Part shown: positions 41,491-49,421 of the stretch, one piece after another | How positions within the stretch are numbered: position 1 is the first letter of the stretch | Layout: the number at the start of each line of letters is the position of its first letter | NCBI RefSeq assembly: GCF_018388425.1 | Contig: NZ_CP074406.1 | Location: 3,162,001 to 3,226,000, forward strand | Direction: 5' to 3' | DNA: 64,000 nucleotides | Source of the DNA: Nocardioides faecalis | Lineage (GTDB): Bacteria; Actinomycetota; Actinomycetes; Propionibacteriales; Nocardioidaceae | Notes under the pieces: generated by a model | What the model saw: only the letters and a program-made list of their open reading frames with translations | Told to the model about the DNA's origin: nothing | Databases searched by the model: none | Position numbers and translations under genes: made by a program

Positions 41491-41681
41491 GTTGGAGACC
41501 AGGCTGCCGGCGAGGTAGAGCCGGTAGTTGTGGTGGGACAGGGACCGGAATCGGGGGCTCGTGGTGACGCTCCTTCGGCAGGGTGGCGGACAAGTCTGGA
41601 GACCGGCGCGATGCCGGCTGGTGCCGGGGCGCGGCGCCGGGAGTGTTTCTGGGGGTGTTCTGGGGGTTTCGGGCGCCTGGC

Positions 41682-42149
41682 TCAGGCGTGGTCGTCGGGC
41701 TGGTCCGAGTCGGCGATCCGCTGCAGGATCGGCGCGGCCCGGCGCAGCACGTCGCGGTCCTCGGCGCTGAGCTCGGCGAGCCGGCGCGAGAGCCAGCGGT
41801 CCCGACGGACACGGTCGGCCTCGATCAGCGTCTTCCCTGCGTCGGTGAGCCGCACCACGACCTGCCGCCCGTCAGTGGGATGGGCGAGCCGCTCCACGAG
41901 CCCGGCCTCCGCAAGGGTCGTGACGGTGCGCGTCATGCTGGGCGGGCGGACCTGCTCGCGCGCGGCGAGCGCGCCGACGGTGAGGTCGCCGAACCGGTTC
42001 AGACCGAACAGCACGGCCATCGCCGACAGGCTCAGGTCGTTGTCCGGGTGGCGCTCACGCACCAGCCTGCGCCGCAGCCGCATCACCCCGAAGCGGAGCT
42101 CGGAGGCGAGGCCCACGTTCGAGCGGACGGAGGCCGCGGCGGTAGGCAT
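41682..42149 (-). CDS. MarR-family regulator
   Basis: A 155-aa winged-helix regulator. LTVGALAAREQVRPPSMTRT is the recognition region and HPTDGRQVVVRLTDAGK the wing. It probably represses itself and the downstream MFS and NCS2 genes. The ATG at 42149 has AGTCTA on the forward strand (TAGACT on its own strand, 42156-42161) exactly 6 nt upstream, so the message is likely leaderless. It resembles the MarR gene near DUF2530 in mycobacteria. Confidence 0.85.
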   Translation of the reverse strand: MPTAAASVRSNVGLASELRFGVMRLRRRLVRERHPDNDLSLSAMAVLFGLNRFGDLTVGALAAREQVRPPSMTRTVTTLAEAGLVERLAHPTDGRQVVVRLTDAGKTLIEADRVRRDRWLSRRLAELSAEDRDVLRRAAPILQRIADSDQPDDHA

Positions 42150-42151
42150 GT

Positions 42152-42185
42152 CCTTAGTCTAGGTCATTACCTTGGGTAAACAAAT
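42152..42185 (-). promoter_or_regulatory. MarR promoter with overlapping operator repeats
   Basis: On the reverse strand, TTGTTT and TAGACT are separated by 16 bp. The forward strand shows direct repeats CCTTAGTCTA (42152-42161) and CCTTGGGTAA (42170-42179), and the dyad TTACC-TTG-GGTAA (42167-42179) lies between the promoter elements. Autorepression by MarR is inferred. Confidence 0.5.
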
Positions 42186-42241
42186 TCGGTCCGCAGGTCG
42201 GCGTCGTGATGCTCGCCGCACCCCGGCGTAACATCGTCCCC

Positions 42242-42541
42242 GTGGATCTCCGCGACGACCAACCGACCCAGCACGAGATCGGCAACCGGACCTTCCTGAT
42301 CGCTCCCGTCGAGCCGCTCGACGTCGACGGGGTGCGCACCGTGCAGGTCGGCACCGTGCTGTTCGTGGTCGCGTTCCTCGCGCTGCTGCCGTTCTGGGGT
42401 CGCCTCGAGGAGGCGCAGAACACCTGGCTGCTGTGGATGTGCCTCACCGGCGCCGGGCTGGGGCTGATCGGCTCGGCCTACTGCAAGCGCCGCCGCATCG
42501 TGCGCACCGAGCTGGAGTCCGGCGACGGCACCGATGCCTGA
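42242..42541 (+). CDS. DUF2530 membrane protein
   Basis: A 99-aa protein with two hydrophobic segments (GTVLFVVAFLALLPFWG and NTWLLWMCLTGAGLGLIGSA) and a basic end (YCKRRRIVR), matching DUF2530. Function is unknown. The GTG at 42242 is supported by TAACAT (42229-42234) 7 nt upstream; a longer in-frame start at 42206 is less likely. It is divergent from marR and overlaps the next gene by 8 bp. Confidence 0.78.
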   Translation: MDLRDDQPTQHEIGNRTFLIAPVEPLDVDGVRTVQVGTVLFVVAFLALLPFWGRLEEAQNTWLLWMCLTGAGLGLIGSAYCKRRRIVRTELESGDGTDA

Positions 42542-43154
42542 GCTGCCGCCGACCCGCTGGGCGCTCGAGGGCGCCCGGACCTCCGGCTACGGCACCCGCT
42601 TCGCCGAGCTGATCGAGCGCGGCGAGGACGTCGACGGCGAGGCCCGGCTCGCCGATGCGATGGTGCCGCGAGGCGCCAGGATCCTCGACGCCGGCTCCGG
42701 CATGGGACGCGTCGGCGCCTACCTGCTCGCTCGCGGGCACCGGGTCCTGGCCGCCGAGCCGGACCCCGTGCTGGTGGCCCAGTCACGACGCACCTACCCC
42801 GACCTGCGGGTCGTGCCCGCCGAGATCCTCGCCCTGGACGCCGCCACGCTGCGTGCTGCCGGCGGACCGGACGAGCTGGACCTCGTGGTCTGCGTCGGCA
42901 ACGTGCTCCCCTTCGTCGCCGAGGGCACCGAGGCCGACGTGCTGCGCCGGCTCGGCGAGCTGCTCGCCCCCGGCGGACGGATCCTCGTCGGCTTCCACCT
43001 CACCGGTGGCCCGGCCTCCGCCCGGTCCTACTCCCCTGCCGAGTTCCTCGCCGACGTGGCCGCCGCGGGACTCCTCGTGCAGCACCGGTTCGGCGGCTAC
43101 GACCTGCGCCCCGTGGACGACCAGTACGCCGTGTGGGTGCTCGCCCGCGCCTGA
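42534..43154 (+). CDS. Class I SAM-dependent methyltransferase
   Basis: A 206-aa small-molecule-type methyltransferase. Motif I ILDAGSGMGRVG, acidic AAEPDP ending strand 2, and LVVCVGNVLPFV (motif II region) are present. The substrate is unknown. The ATG at 42534 overlaps the DUF2530 stop (ATGCCTGA), so the two are coupled. An inverted repeat array follows the stop codon. Confidence 0.8.
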   Translation: MPELPPTRWALEGARTSGYGTRFAELIERGEDVDGEARLADAMVPRGARILDAGSGMGRVGAYLLARGHRVLAAEPDPVLVAQSRRTYPDLRVVPAEILALDAATLRAAGGPDELDLVVCVGNVLPFVAEGTEADVLRRLGELLAPGGRILVGFHLTGGPASARSYSPAEFLADVAAAGLLVQHRFGGYDLRPVDDQYAVWVLARA

Positions 43155-43157
43155 TCG

Positions 43158-43367
43158 TCGCCGAATCACCCCTTGTGGTCGCGCGAGTCACCTGTTCTGG
43201 CGGCGCGAATCACGCGTGGTGGTCGTGCGAGACACCCGTCGTGGCGTCGTACGACGGGAGGTGACGAGTCGGCGAACGAAAACTCACGACTCGGCAGACG
43301 GGAACTCACGACTCGCGGGACGGGAGCTCACGACTCGGGGGACGGGAGCTCACGACTCGGGGCCGGA
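43158..43367. repeat. Inverted array of 22-bp units around a CGTCGTACGACG centre (array B)
   Basis: Five 22-bp units (43258-43279, 43280-43301, 43302-43323, 43324-43345, 43346-43367) run to the right of a perfect CGTCGTACGACG (43245-43256). To its left are about four more diverged 22-bp-periodic units with a recurring CGAATCAC or CGAGTCAC core. The right units share the core of array A (9115-9294). It fills the gap between the convergent methyltransferase and DUF3027 genes. Confidence 0.8.
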
Positions 43368-43372
43368 GGGGG

Positions 43373-44179
43373 TTAGAAGGGCTCCAGGTCGTCGGTGCCG
43401 ATGGTGTCTACGACGGGCGGGGCCGGCGGGACGGGCTGCTGTCGCTTGGTCAGCCGCACCTCGGAGTGGGCGCCGCAGCCGTGCTGGAGGGCGACGACCC
43501 GGCCGTCGTCGTTGGCGTCGCCGTTGGCGCACACGCCGAACATCTGCGACAGCGGCCCGGCCAGGCGGACCAGGAAGCCGCAGGAGTAGCACTGGTCGGG
43601 GGCGGACTTGGCGATGGCGGCATCGGGGCCGGCGTCGCCGTCGTACCAGCGCTCGGCGGCCAGGTCGCGGCCCTCGGGCGACAGCGTGCGGACCCGGCCG
43701 AGGCCGAGGTCCTTGGCGACGGCGCGGACCTGCGCCTTGTCCGGCTCGTCGACCTGCGGGTCGGTGTCGGCGTCGCCGAAGGAGTACGTCGGCACCAGGC
43801 GCGGGTCGTCGTCCTCGACCGGCAGCAGGTCGCCGGGCGACATGTCGCCGGGCTGGAGGCGGTCGCGGTAGGGCACCCACGGCGGCGCGACGATCGCGTC
43901 GTCACCGGGCAGCAGCACCACCTCGACGACGGTGACCTTCCGCTGCCGCGAGGCGCGGGTCAGGGTGACCGCCCAGTGCCAGCCCTGGTAGCCCTTGCGG
44001 CGGCACTCGAAGAGGTGGGTGACGACCCTCAGCCCGTCGACCTGGTGGCCGAGGTGGGCGCCGACGTCGCTGGCATCGATCTCGTCGAGCAGCGCGGCGC
44101 GCGCCACATCGACCGCGGCGGCGGTGACGGCGTCGGTCAGCTTGCGCTCCAGGATGGACACGGGCACAGCATCCACCAT
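43373..44179 (-). CDS. DUF3027 protein
   Basis: A 268-aa actinobacterial DUF3027 protein. The C-terminal region has a zinc-ribbon-like pattern (CYSCGFLV, then FGVCANGDANDDG and HGCGAHSE); the N-terminal half includes HLFECRRKGYQGWHWAVTL. Function is unknown. The ATG at 44179 is chosen as the first plausible start. It is divergent from an MFS gene with 87 bp between them, the same neighbours as in mycobacteria. Confidence 0.78.
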   Translation of the reverse strand: MVDAVPVSILERKLTDAVTAAAVDVARAALLDEIDASDVGAHLGHQVDGLRVVTHLFECRRKGYQGWHWAVTLTRASRQRKVTVVEVVLLPGDDAIVAPPWVPYRDRLQPGDMSPGDLLPVEDDDPRLVPTYSFGDADTDPQVDEPDKAQVRAVAKDLGLGRVRTLSPEGRDLAAERWYDGDAGPDAAIAKSAPDQCYSCGFLVRLAGPLSQMFGVCANGDANDDGRVVALQHGCGAHSEVRLTKRQQPVPPAPPVVDTIGTDDLEPF

Positions 44180-44266
44180 CACCGCGACCGGAGTCACGTC
44201 GGGGCGCTTCCGGGTGCAGGGTGAGTCGCGGACCCCCGGTTCGGGCCGGGCAGGCAAGATAGGCGC

Positions 44267-45793
44267 GTGACCGCGCCCGGACCGGACCCCCGCACGTCGG
44301 GCGGCTCGCGCGAGCAGGGCACGGGCCCGACGTACCCGCCTCCCCCGCCGGGCTCGACGGGCGTCGACCAGCCGCCCCCGGGCGGCCACCCGACCGGCCC
44401 CGGCAACCCCGGCGGCCCCGGCGCCCCTGAGCCCGCGGCCCGACGGGTGGGCCGCGGCCTGGGCACCAGCGCCCGGGCGACGGCACGCGGGCTGCGCGGC
44501 GCCGCACGGGTCACCGGCCGGGCGAGCCGCGCCTCCATCCGCCAGGCCCGCAAGGCCGCTGGCGCCCAAGGCGCCGAGCGGTCCGGGCTGAACCGGCTGA
44601 TCGAGCTGCACTCGTGCAGCGCCGCCGGCGACGCCGCGGTGACGATCGCGCTGGCCGGCACCATCTTCTTCGCCGGCGCCACCAGCGGCGCACGAGAGCA
44701 GGTGGCGCTGTTCCTGGCGCTGACGATGCTGCCGTTCGCGATCGTGGCACCGCTGATCGGCCCGTTCCTGGACCGGTTCAGCCACGGTCGCCGATGGGCG
44801 ATCGGGGCGACCTTCGCGATCCGGGGCTTCCTGTGCTGGGTGCTGGCGGGGGCCATCGCCACCGACTCGATCTGGTTCTACCCCGCCGCCCTGGGCGTCC
44901 TCGTCTCCTCCAAGGCGTACGGCGTGACCCGGGCGGCCGCGGTGCCGCGGCTGGTCCCGCAGGAGATCACCCTGGTCAAGGCCAACGGACGGGTCTCGCT
45001 CGCCGGCGTCGTCGGCGCCTCGGTCTCGGCGCCGCTGGCCGGCGCGGCGGCGTACTTCGGACCGGAGTGGACGCTGCGCTACGCCTTCGTCGTCTTCGCG
45101 CTCGGCACGATCGCGGCGATCCTGCTGCCGGCCAAGGTGGACTCGACCCAGGGCGAGGTCGAGGTCGGCGCGGACCCCTCGGGGCGCCGCCGTCCCACCG
45201 GCAACCCGCCGCGGGTTGCGTTCGCGCTGCGGGTGAACTGCGGTCCGCGGTTCCTGTCGGGCTTCTTGACCATGTACATGGCGTTCCTGCTGCAGGCCGA
45301 GCCGATCAAGGGGTGGGAGGACAAGACCACGCTGCTGATCGGTGTGGTCGTGGGCGCCGCCGGCCTGGGCAACACGATCGGCATCGTGCTGGCGTCCCTG
45401 GCCCGCAAGCTCAGTCCGTCGGTGACGGTGGTGGTGGCGTTGCTGGCCGACATCGCGATCGTGGTGGTCGCCGCGCTCTTCTACAGCCTGCTCGCACTCG
45501 CCGCGCTCGGGCTGACGGCCGGGCTGATGCAGTACCTGGCGAAGGTGTCGCTCGACTCGACCATCCAGACCGACGTGCCGACCCGCTCGCACGCCAGCGC
45601 CTTCGCCCGCGGCGACACGACCCTGCAGCTGGCCTGGGTGGTCGGCGGGTTCGTGGGCATCGCGATGCCCTGGATCCCGCAGCTCGGCCTCGGCCTCGCC
45701 GCGGCGGTCCTCGCCGGCTGGGCGGTGCTGGTGCTGGGCACCGGAAGGCCCGGTCAGGTGGCACGCAAGAAGCTCACCGCGGCCGCCGGCTGA
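44267..45793 (+). CDS. MFS transporter with long Pro/Arg-rich N-terminus
   Basis: A 508-aa membrane carrier with about ten to twelve helices. The first 110 residues are cytoplasmic, Pro/Gly-rich then Arg-rich (GLGTSARATARGLRGAARVT). The transporter portion begins LNRLIELHSCSAAGDAAVTI; PLIGPFLDRFSHGRRWAIG matches the loop-2 motif. The substrate is unknown. Start: GTG at 44267 with CAAGAT 6 nt upstream. Convergent with the cold-shock gene. Confidence 0.82.
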   Translation: MTAPGPDPRTSGGSREQGTGPTYPPPPPGSTGVDQPPPGGHPTGPGNPGGPGAPEPAARRVGRGLGTSARATARGLRGAARVTGRASRASIRQARKAAGAQGAERSGLNRLIELHSCSAAGDAAVTIALAGTIFFAGATSGAREQVALFLALTMLPFAIVAPLIGPFLDRFSHGRRWAIGATFAIRGFLCWVLAGAIATDSIWFYPAALGVLVSSKAYGVTRAAAVPRLVPQEITLVKANGRVSLAGVVGASVSAPLAGAAAYFGPEWTLRYAFVVFALGTIAAILLPAKVDSTQGEVEVGADPSGRRRPTGNPPRVAFALRVNCGPRFLSGFLTMYMAFLLQAEPIKGWEDKTTLLIGVVVGAAGLGNTIGIVLASLARKLSPSVTVVVALLADIAIVVVAALFYSLLALAALGLTAGLMQYLAKVSLDSTIQTDVPTRSHASAFARGDTTLQLAWVVGGFVGIAMPWIPQLGLGLAAAVLAGWAVLVLGTGRPGQVARKKLTAAAG

Positions 45794-45835
45794 TCCGGCC
45801 GGGCAGGCTGACTCGACCGGGTCGACCGGATCGGG

Positions 45836-46231
45836 TCAGAGCTCGAGCTCGTCGGCCAGCGCCCGCAGCAGCTTGGCCACCGGCTGCGCCGTACGACGGT
45901 CCGGGTGACGGCCGTGCCGGTAGGCCTCGCCGACCCCGTCGAGCACCCGGATCAGGTCCTCCACGATCGGCACCATGTGCTCGGGCGACTTGCGGCGCGC
46001 CTGCTGCTGGTTGCGCGAGACCGAGGCGGGGGCGTCGATGAGCTTGACCTGCAGCGCCTGGTCGCCGCGGCGGCCCTGCGCGATGCCGAACTCCACCCGC
46101 GTGCCGGCCTTGAGCGTGGTGACCCCCTCGGGCAACGCGTCGGAGCGCACGTAGACGTCCGGCCCGTCGGGCTGGGAGAGGAAGCCGAAGCCCTTCTCCG
46201 CGTCGTACCACTTCACCTTGCCAGTCGGCAC
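45836..46231 (-). CDS. Cold-shock domain protein with C-terminal extension
   Basis: Nucleic-acid-binding protein. The cold-shock domain (residues 1-65) has GKVKWYDAEKGFGFLSQ (RNP1) and DVYVRSDAL (RNP2-like). A further 65 residues follow, basic in part (SRNQQQARRKSPEHMVPIVED), unlike the 67-aa single-domain Csp. The GTG at 46231 is chosen because AAGGAAGG lies 7 nt upstream and the conserved PTGKVKWY starts there; longer in-frame starts add an Arg-rich stretch. Confidence 0.85.
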   Translation of the reverse strand: MPTGKVKWYDAEKGFGFLSQPDGPDVYVRSDALPEGVTTLKAGTRVEFGIAQGRRGDQALQVKLIDAPASVSRNQQQARRKSPEHMVPIVEDLIRVLDGVGEAYRHGRHPDRRTAQPVAKLLRALADELEL

Positions 46232-46317
46232 GGGCTCGACCTTCCTTGCTTGATCACCGTTCTCGCGAGCCCGGCGGACACGCGCGCTCATCGTAGTGGC
46301 TCAGACCACGCCGACGT

Positions 46318-47703
46318 TCAGTCGTCGCGCTCCACCCGCATCGTCCGGTCACCGAACCGCACCACGTCGCCGGGCAGCAGGGTGCTCGGCCGGCCCGGTG
46401 TGAGCTGCTTGGCGGCGTCGCCACGGGTGACGAACGAGCCGTTGGTGGAGCCGCGGTCCATCACCACCAGGGCGCCGTCGGGGGCGACCTGGAACTGGGC
46501 GTGCGTCTTGGACAGCGACATGTCGGCCGAGCGCAGCGGTACGACGTGGCGGACGGGTTCGCCGGGCCGAGCCTCCGGGCGGCGGCCGACCAGGGCGAGG
46601 CCCTCGACGACGAACACCTCGCCGGTGTCGAAGGTGACCCGCCAGCGCGGTGCCGCCGTGGCCTCGACGGCACCGGACGCAGCACCGGACGCCGCGGCAC
46701 CGGACACCGCGGCACCGCCGCTGTGGGCGCCGCGCACCTGGGTCTGCTCGACCGGCATCCGGGGCGCCTGGCCGGGGCCGGCAGCACCGGCGCTGCCGGC
46801 CGCGGGGCTGGCCGGGATGGGCCGGGCGGGGGCCGCCGGGCGCGCGGCGGGACGGGCGGGCGGGGACGCAGGCATCGGCGCCGGGGCCCGCGGCGCGGGC
46901 GGGACCGCCGGCGGCGTCGGCGCCACCGGAGCAGCCGGGGTCGGCGGGGTCACCGGTTTCGGAGCGACGGGGGACGCGACCGGTGGCGGCGCGACGCCGG
47001 CGGCAGGCCTGGCGGCGGACGGCACGGGGACGGGCGGCACCGTGACCGGCGGGACGGCGGCGAGGGCCGGGGCGACGGAGGGGGCGGACCGGCCCGCGGA
47101 CGTCGCCTCGACGGGCTCCGGCGCGGCCACCGGCACCAGACGCATCGCGGTCAGGTTGACGATCTGCTGCGGACGCTCGCCGGCCTCCTCCTCGACGACC
47201 GGCACCGGCCGGACGTCGACGACCACGGCCTCACCGAACCGGTCGTGCAGACCGCGGCGCTGGCGGCCGGGGTCCGCGGCGGCCGTCCAGGCGAGCGTGG
47301 CCAGCCCGAGCCCGACGGTGGGCAGCCCGGCGAGCCCGAGGACGCACCCGCGTCCCAGCGCCGCGAGCACCCCGATCGGGCGGCCGGTGGTGCGTCGTAC
47401 GACGCGCAGGCCGACGAGCGCCTTGCCGGGGGTGAGCCCGGTGGTGCCGACGAGGACCGCGAGCAGGGCGCCCAGCAGGACCGTGGTGCCCGCGAACGTG
47501 AGCAGGGCGACCCACACCCGGTCGTCGAGCATGGCCCAGACCAGATACGCCACGCCCGCAGCGATCCCCCAGCCCAGGGCGCGGTCGACGAGGAACGCGG
47601 TGAAGCGCCGGTCGAGCTCGGCCGAGGGGAAGGTGACCGGGTCGGCAGGCGCCGCACCCGGCGAGGGGGTCGGGGACATGGCTGGCGGCATGGCTGGCTC
47701 CAC
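46318..47703 (-). CDS. RDD membrane domain plus FHA domain protein
   Basis: A 461-aa protein. An N-terminal RDD domain (LDRRFTAFLVDRALGWG, then GLTPGKALVGLRVV) gives about three membrane segments; a Pro/Ala-rich linker of about 160 residues follows; the C-terminal FHA domain has SLSKTHAQF and DRGSTNGSFV, the phosphothreonine-binding motifs. It is the last gene of a PP2C-FHA-FHA operon, 14 bp after the preceding gene, and probably reads Ser/Thr phosphorylation at the membrane. No kinase is in the window. Confidence 0.82.
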   Translation of the reverse strand: MEPAMPPAMSPTPSPGAAPADPVTFPSAELDRRFTAFLVDRALGWGIAAGVAYLVWAMLDDRVWVALLTFAGTTVLLGALLAVLVGTTGLTPGKALVGLRVVRRTTGRPIGVLAALGRGCVLGLAGLPTVGLGLATLAWTAAADPGRQRRGLHDRFGEAVVVDVRPVPVVEEEAGERPQQIVNLTAMRLVPVAAPEPVEATSAGRSAPSVAPALAAVPPVTVPPVPVPSAARPAAGVAPPPVASPVAPKPVTPPTPAAPVAPTPPAVPPAPRAPAPMPASPPARPAARPAAPARPIPASPAAGSAGAAGPGQAPRMPVEQTQVRGAHSGGAAVSGAAASGAASGAVEATAAPRWRVTFDTGEVFVVEGLALVGRRPEARPGEPVRHVVPLRSADMSLSKTHAQFQVAPDGALVVMDRGSTNGSFVTRGDAAKQLTPGRPSTLLPGDVVRFGDRTMRVERDD

Positions 47704-47717
47704 AGGGCTCCGGCCGG

Positions 47718-49421
47718 TCAGGGCCGCAGGACCTGGATGGTGATCCCGTCGCCCAGGTTGATGATGGCGCCGGGGATCAGCTGGACGGCGATGCCCGGCT
47801 TGAGGTCCTCGGGGCCGAGGCCGGGCTGCACCAGCACGGTGCCGTTGGTGGAGCCCATGTCGGTGACCACGGCGCTGCCGTGGTCGGCACCCGTGCCGGG
47901 GCGGACCTCCACGTGGGTGGAGGAGATCTCGTGCAGCCGGCTCGGCACGGTGACCAGCAGCGGCTGCTCGGTGGAGGTGAACCGGCGTGCCTCGGGCGCC
48001 CGGCCGATCAGCACGGCACGGTCGACCACGATCGACTGCCCGTCGGAGATCATCAGCTTCGCGACCGGCGGCGTCACCGCCGGCGCGGGGGGCTGTCCGG
48101 GGATGCCGGGCGGCTCGGGCGGAGCCGGCTTCTCACCGGCGCCGGCGATCGTCAGGCCGTCGTGGTCGCCGGCCAGCGAGGACGGCGCCGGCGGCGCGCC
48201 CGGCGGCACGGTGCCGGCCGGCTCCCAGGAGCCCACCGGCAGCGGCGGCGGAGGTACGTCGGCGCCGGGGCGCGAGGGCGGAGACGGCGGAGACGGCGGA
48301 GACGGCGGGGACGGCGGGGAGGGCGGGAAGGGCGGCGGCGGGACCCAGCCGGGCGGGGTCACCTCGGTGGCCGCCCCCGGGTACGACGGCGGCGGCACCG
48401 CCGGCGTGTCCGGCTCGGCGAGCGGCGAGGGCCCGGCCGAGGGCGGGGGCGCGGTGTCCTCCTCGATCGGCGACGAGGCCGACCACGGCGTGGCCCAGCC
48501 CTCGGGGTCGGCCGCGGGCTCCGGCTGCCCGGCAGGCTCGTCGACGGACTCGACGAGGGGCTCGTCGATGATCTCCAGCACCTCGGTCGCGGCGTCGTCG
48601 GCGTCGGCGGGGTCGGTGCCCTCAGCCTCAGCGGACGCGAGCTCGGGCTCGACGGCGTCGACCTCGGCGGCGTCGACCTCGGCGGCGGGGCCGGGCAGCG
48701 GGTCGAGGAGCGGATCGAAGGGCGGGGTCCCCATCCCACCGACGATCGGGTCGGTGAGCGGGTCCTCGGCGACCGGCGCGGCCACGACACCCGCCGCCTC
48801 TGCGTCCGAGTCGTCCGGGGCGTCCGAGTCGTCCGGCGCCTGCGCCGCGGCAGGCACGTCGGTCGCCACGGCTCCCCCGACCGACGGCACACCGGCGGCG
48901 GACTCTTCCGAGTCTTCCGAGACCGTGGATCCGGCCGAGGCGGCCGGGGCGGGCAGCACCGCCGGATGGTCCACCCGACCCACGCGCACGAGGCCACCGA
49001 TGATGGGCAGGTCGACGGCGCCGGTGCCGGTCTCGTCGGTGTCCGGCAAGGAGACGCTCAGCTGGTCGACGCGCTCCACCGTCCGCTCCACCCAGGTGTG
49101 GCTCGCGGATCCGTCGAGGGCCACGTCCTCGTCACCGACGCGCAGCCGCGCCTCGACGCCCCGGCCGCGCAGCAGGATCCGGGTCGGGCCGTCGTCGGTG
49201 CTGATCAGCACGAAGCCGGGGAGCCGGCTGAGGCCGGAGGCGAGCAGCCCGTCGAGGACCTCGTCGAAGCCGGCGCCGCCGTCGACCAACGACCACAGCG
49301 TGACGACCTGCTCCTTCTGCGACGCCGGCAGCAGCACCGTGGCCCGCTCGCCGAACACGGCGAACCACGCGCCGCTGCGGTAGGACCATGCGCCGGCGTC
49401 GCCGGCTGCGTTCTCCCTCAT
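47718..49421 (-). CDS. FHA-domain protein with Pro-rich linker
   Basis: A 567-aa soluble protein. The N-terminal 150 residues (SYRSGAWFAVFGERATVLLP) are a domain I do not recognise; the middle is acidic then Pro-rich, with a PPS tract from a 9-bp repeat (48277-48330); the C-terminal FHA domain includes EISSTHVEV and DMGSTNGTVL. Start: ATG at 49421, overlapping the PP2C stop (ATGA). It is likely a phosphorylation-dependent scaffold regulated by the coupled phosphatase. Confidence 0.8.
   Translation of the reverse strand: MRENAAGDAGAWSYRSGAWFAVFGERATVLLPASQKEQVVTLWSLVDGGAGFDEVLDGLLASGLSRLPGFVLISTDDGPTRILLRGRGVEARLRVGDEDVALDGSASHTWVERTVERVDQLSVSLPDTDETGTGAVDLPIIGGLVRVGRVDHPAVLPAPAASAGSTVSEDSEESAAGVPSVGGAVATDVPAAAQAPDDSDAPDDSDAEAAGVVAAPVAEDPLTDPIVGGMGTPPFDPLLDPLPGPAAEVDAAEVDAVEPELASAEAEGTDPADADDAATEVLEIIDEPLVESVDEPAGQPEPAADPEGWATPWSASSPIEEDTAPPPSAGPSPLAEPDTPAVPPPSYPGAATEVTPPGWVPPPPFPPSPPSPPSPPSPPSPPSRPGADVPPPPLPVGSWEPAGTVPPGAPPAPSSLAGDHDGLTIAGAGEKPAPPEPPGIPGQPPAPAVTPPVAKLMISDGQSIVVDRAVLIGRAPEARRFTSTEQPLLVTVPSRLHEISSTHVEVRPGTGADHGSAVVTDMGSTNGTVLVQPGLGPEDLKPGIAVQLIPGAIINLGDGITIQVLRP
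48277..48330. repeat. 9-bp coding minisatellite in the FHA protein linker
   Basis: Six units of GGCGGAGAC and variants encode Pro-Pro-Ser repeats on the reverse strand. The unit is the same as the repeat at 29255-29281. Confidence 0.85.

Noticed and set aside
41569..41812. Continuation of the NCS2-frame reading frame across the MFS and MarR genes (996 codons)
   Set aside because: The frame is a shadow of the MFS gene; NCS2 homology starts at the GTG at 40300, which overlaps the MFS stop.
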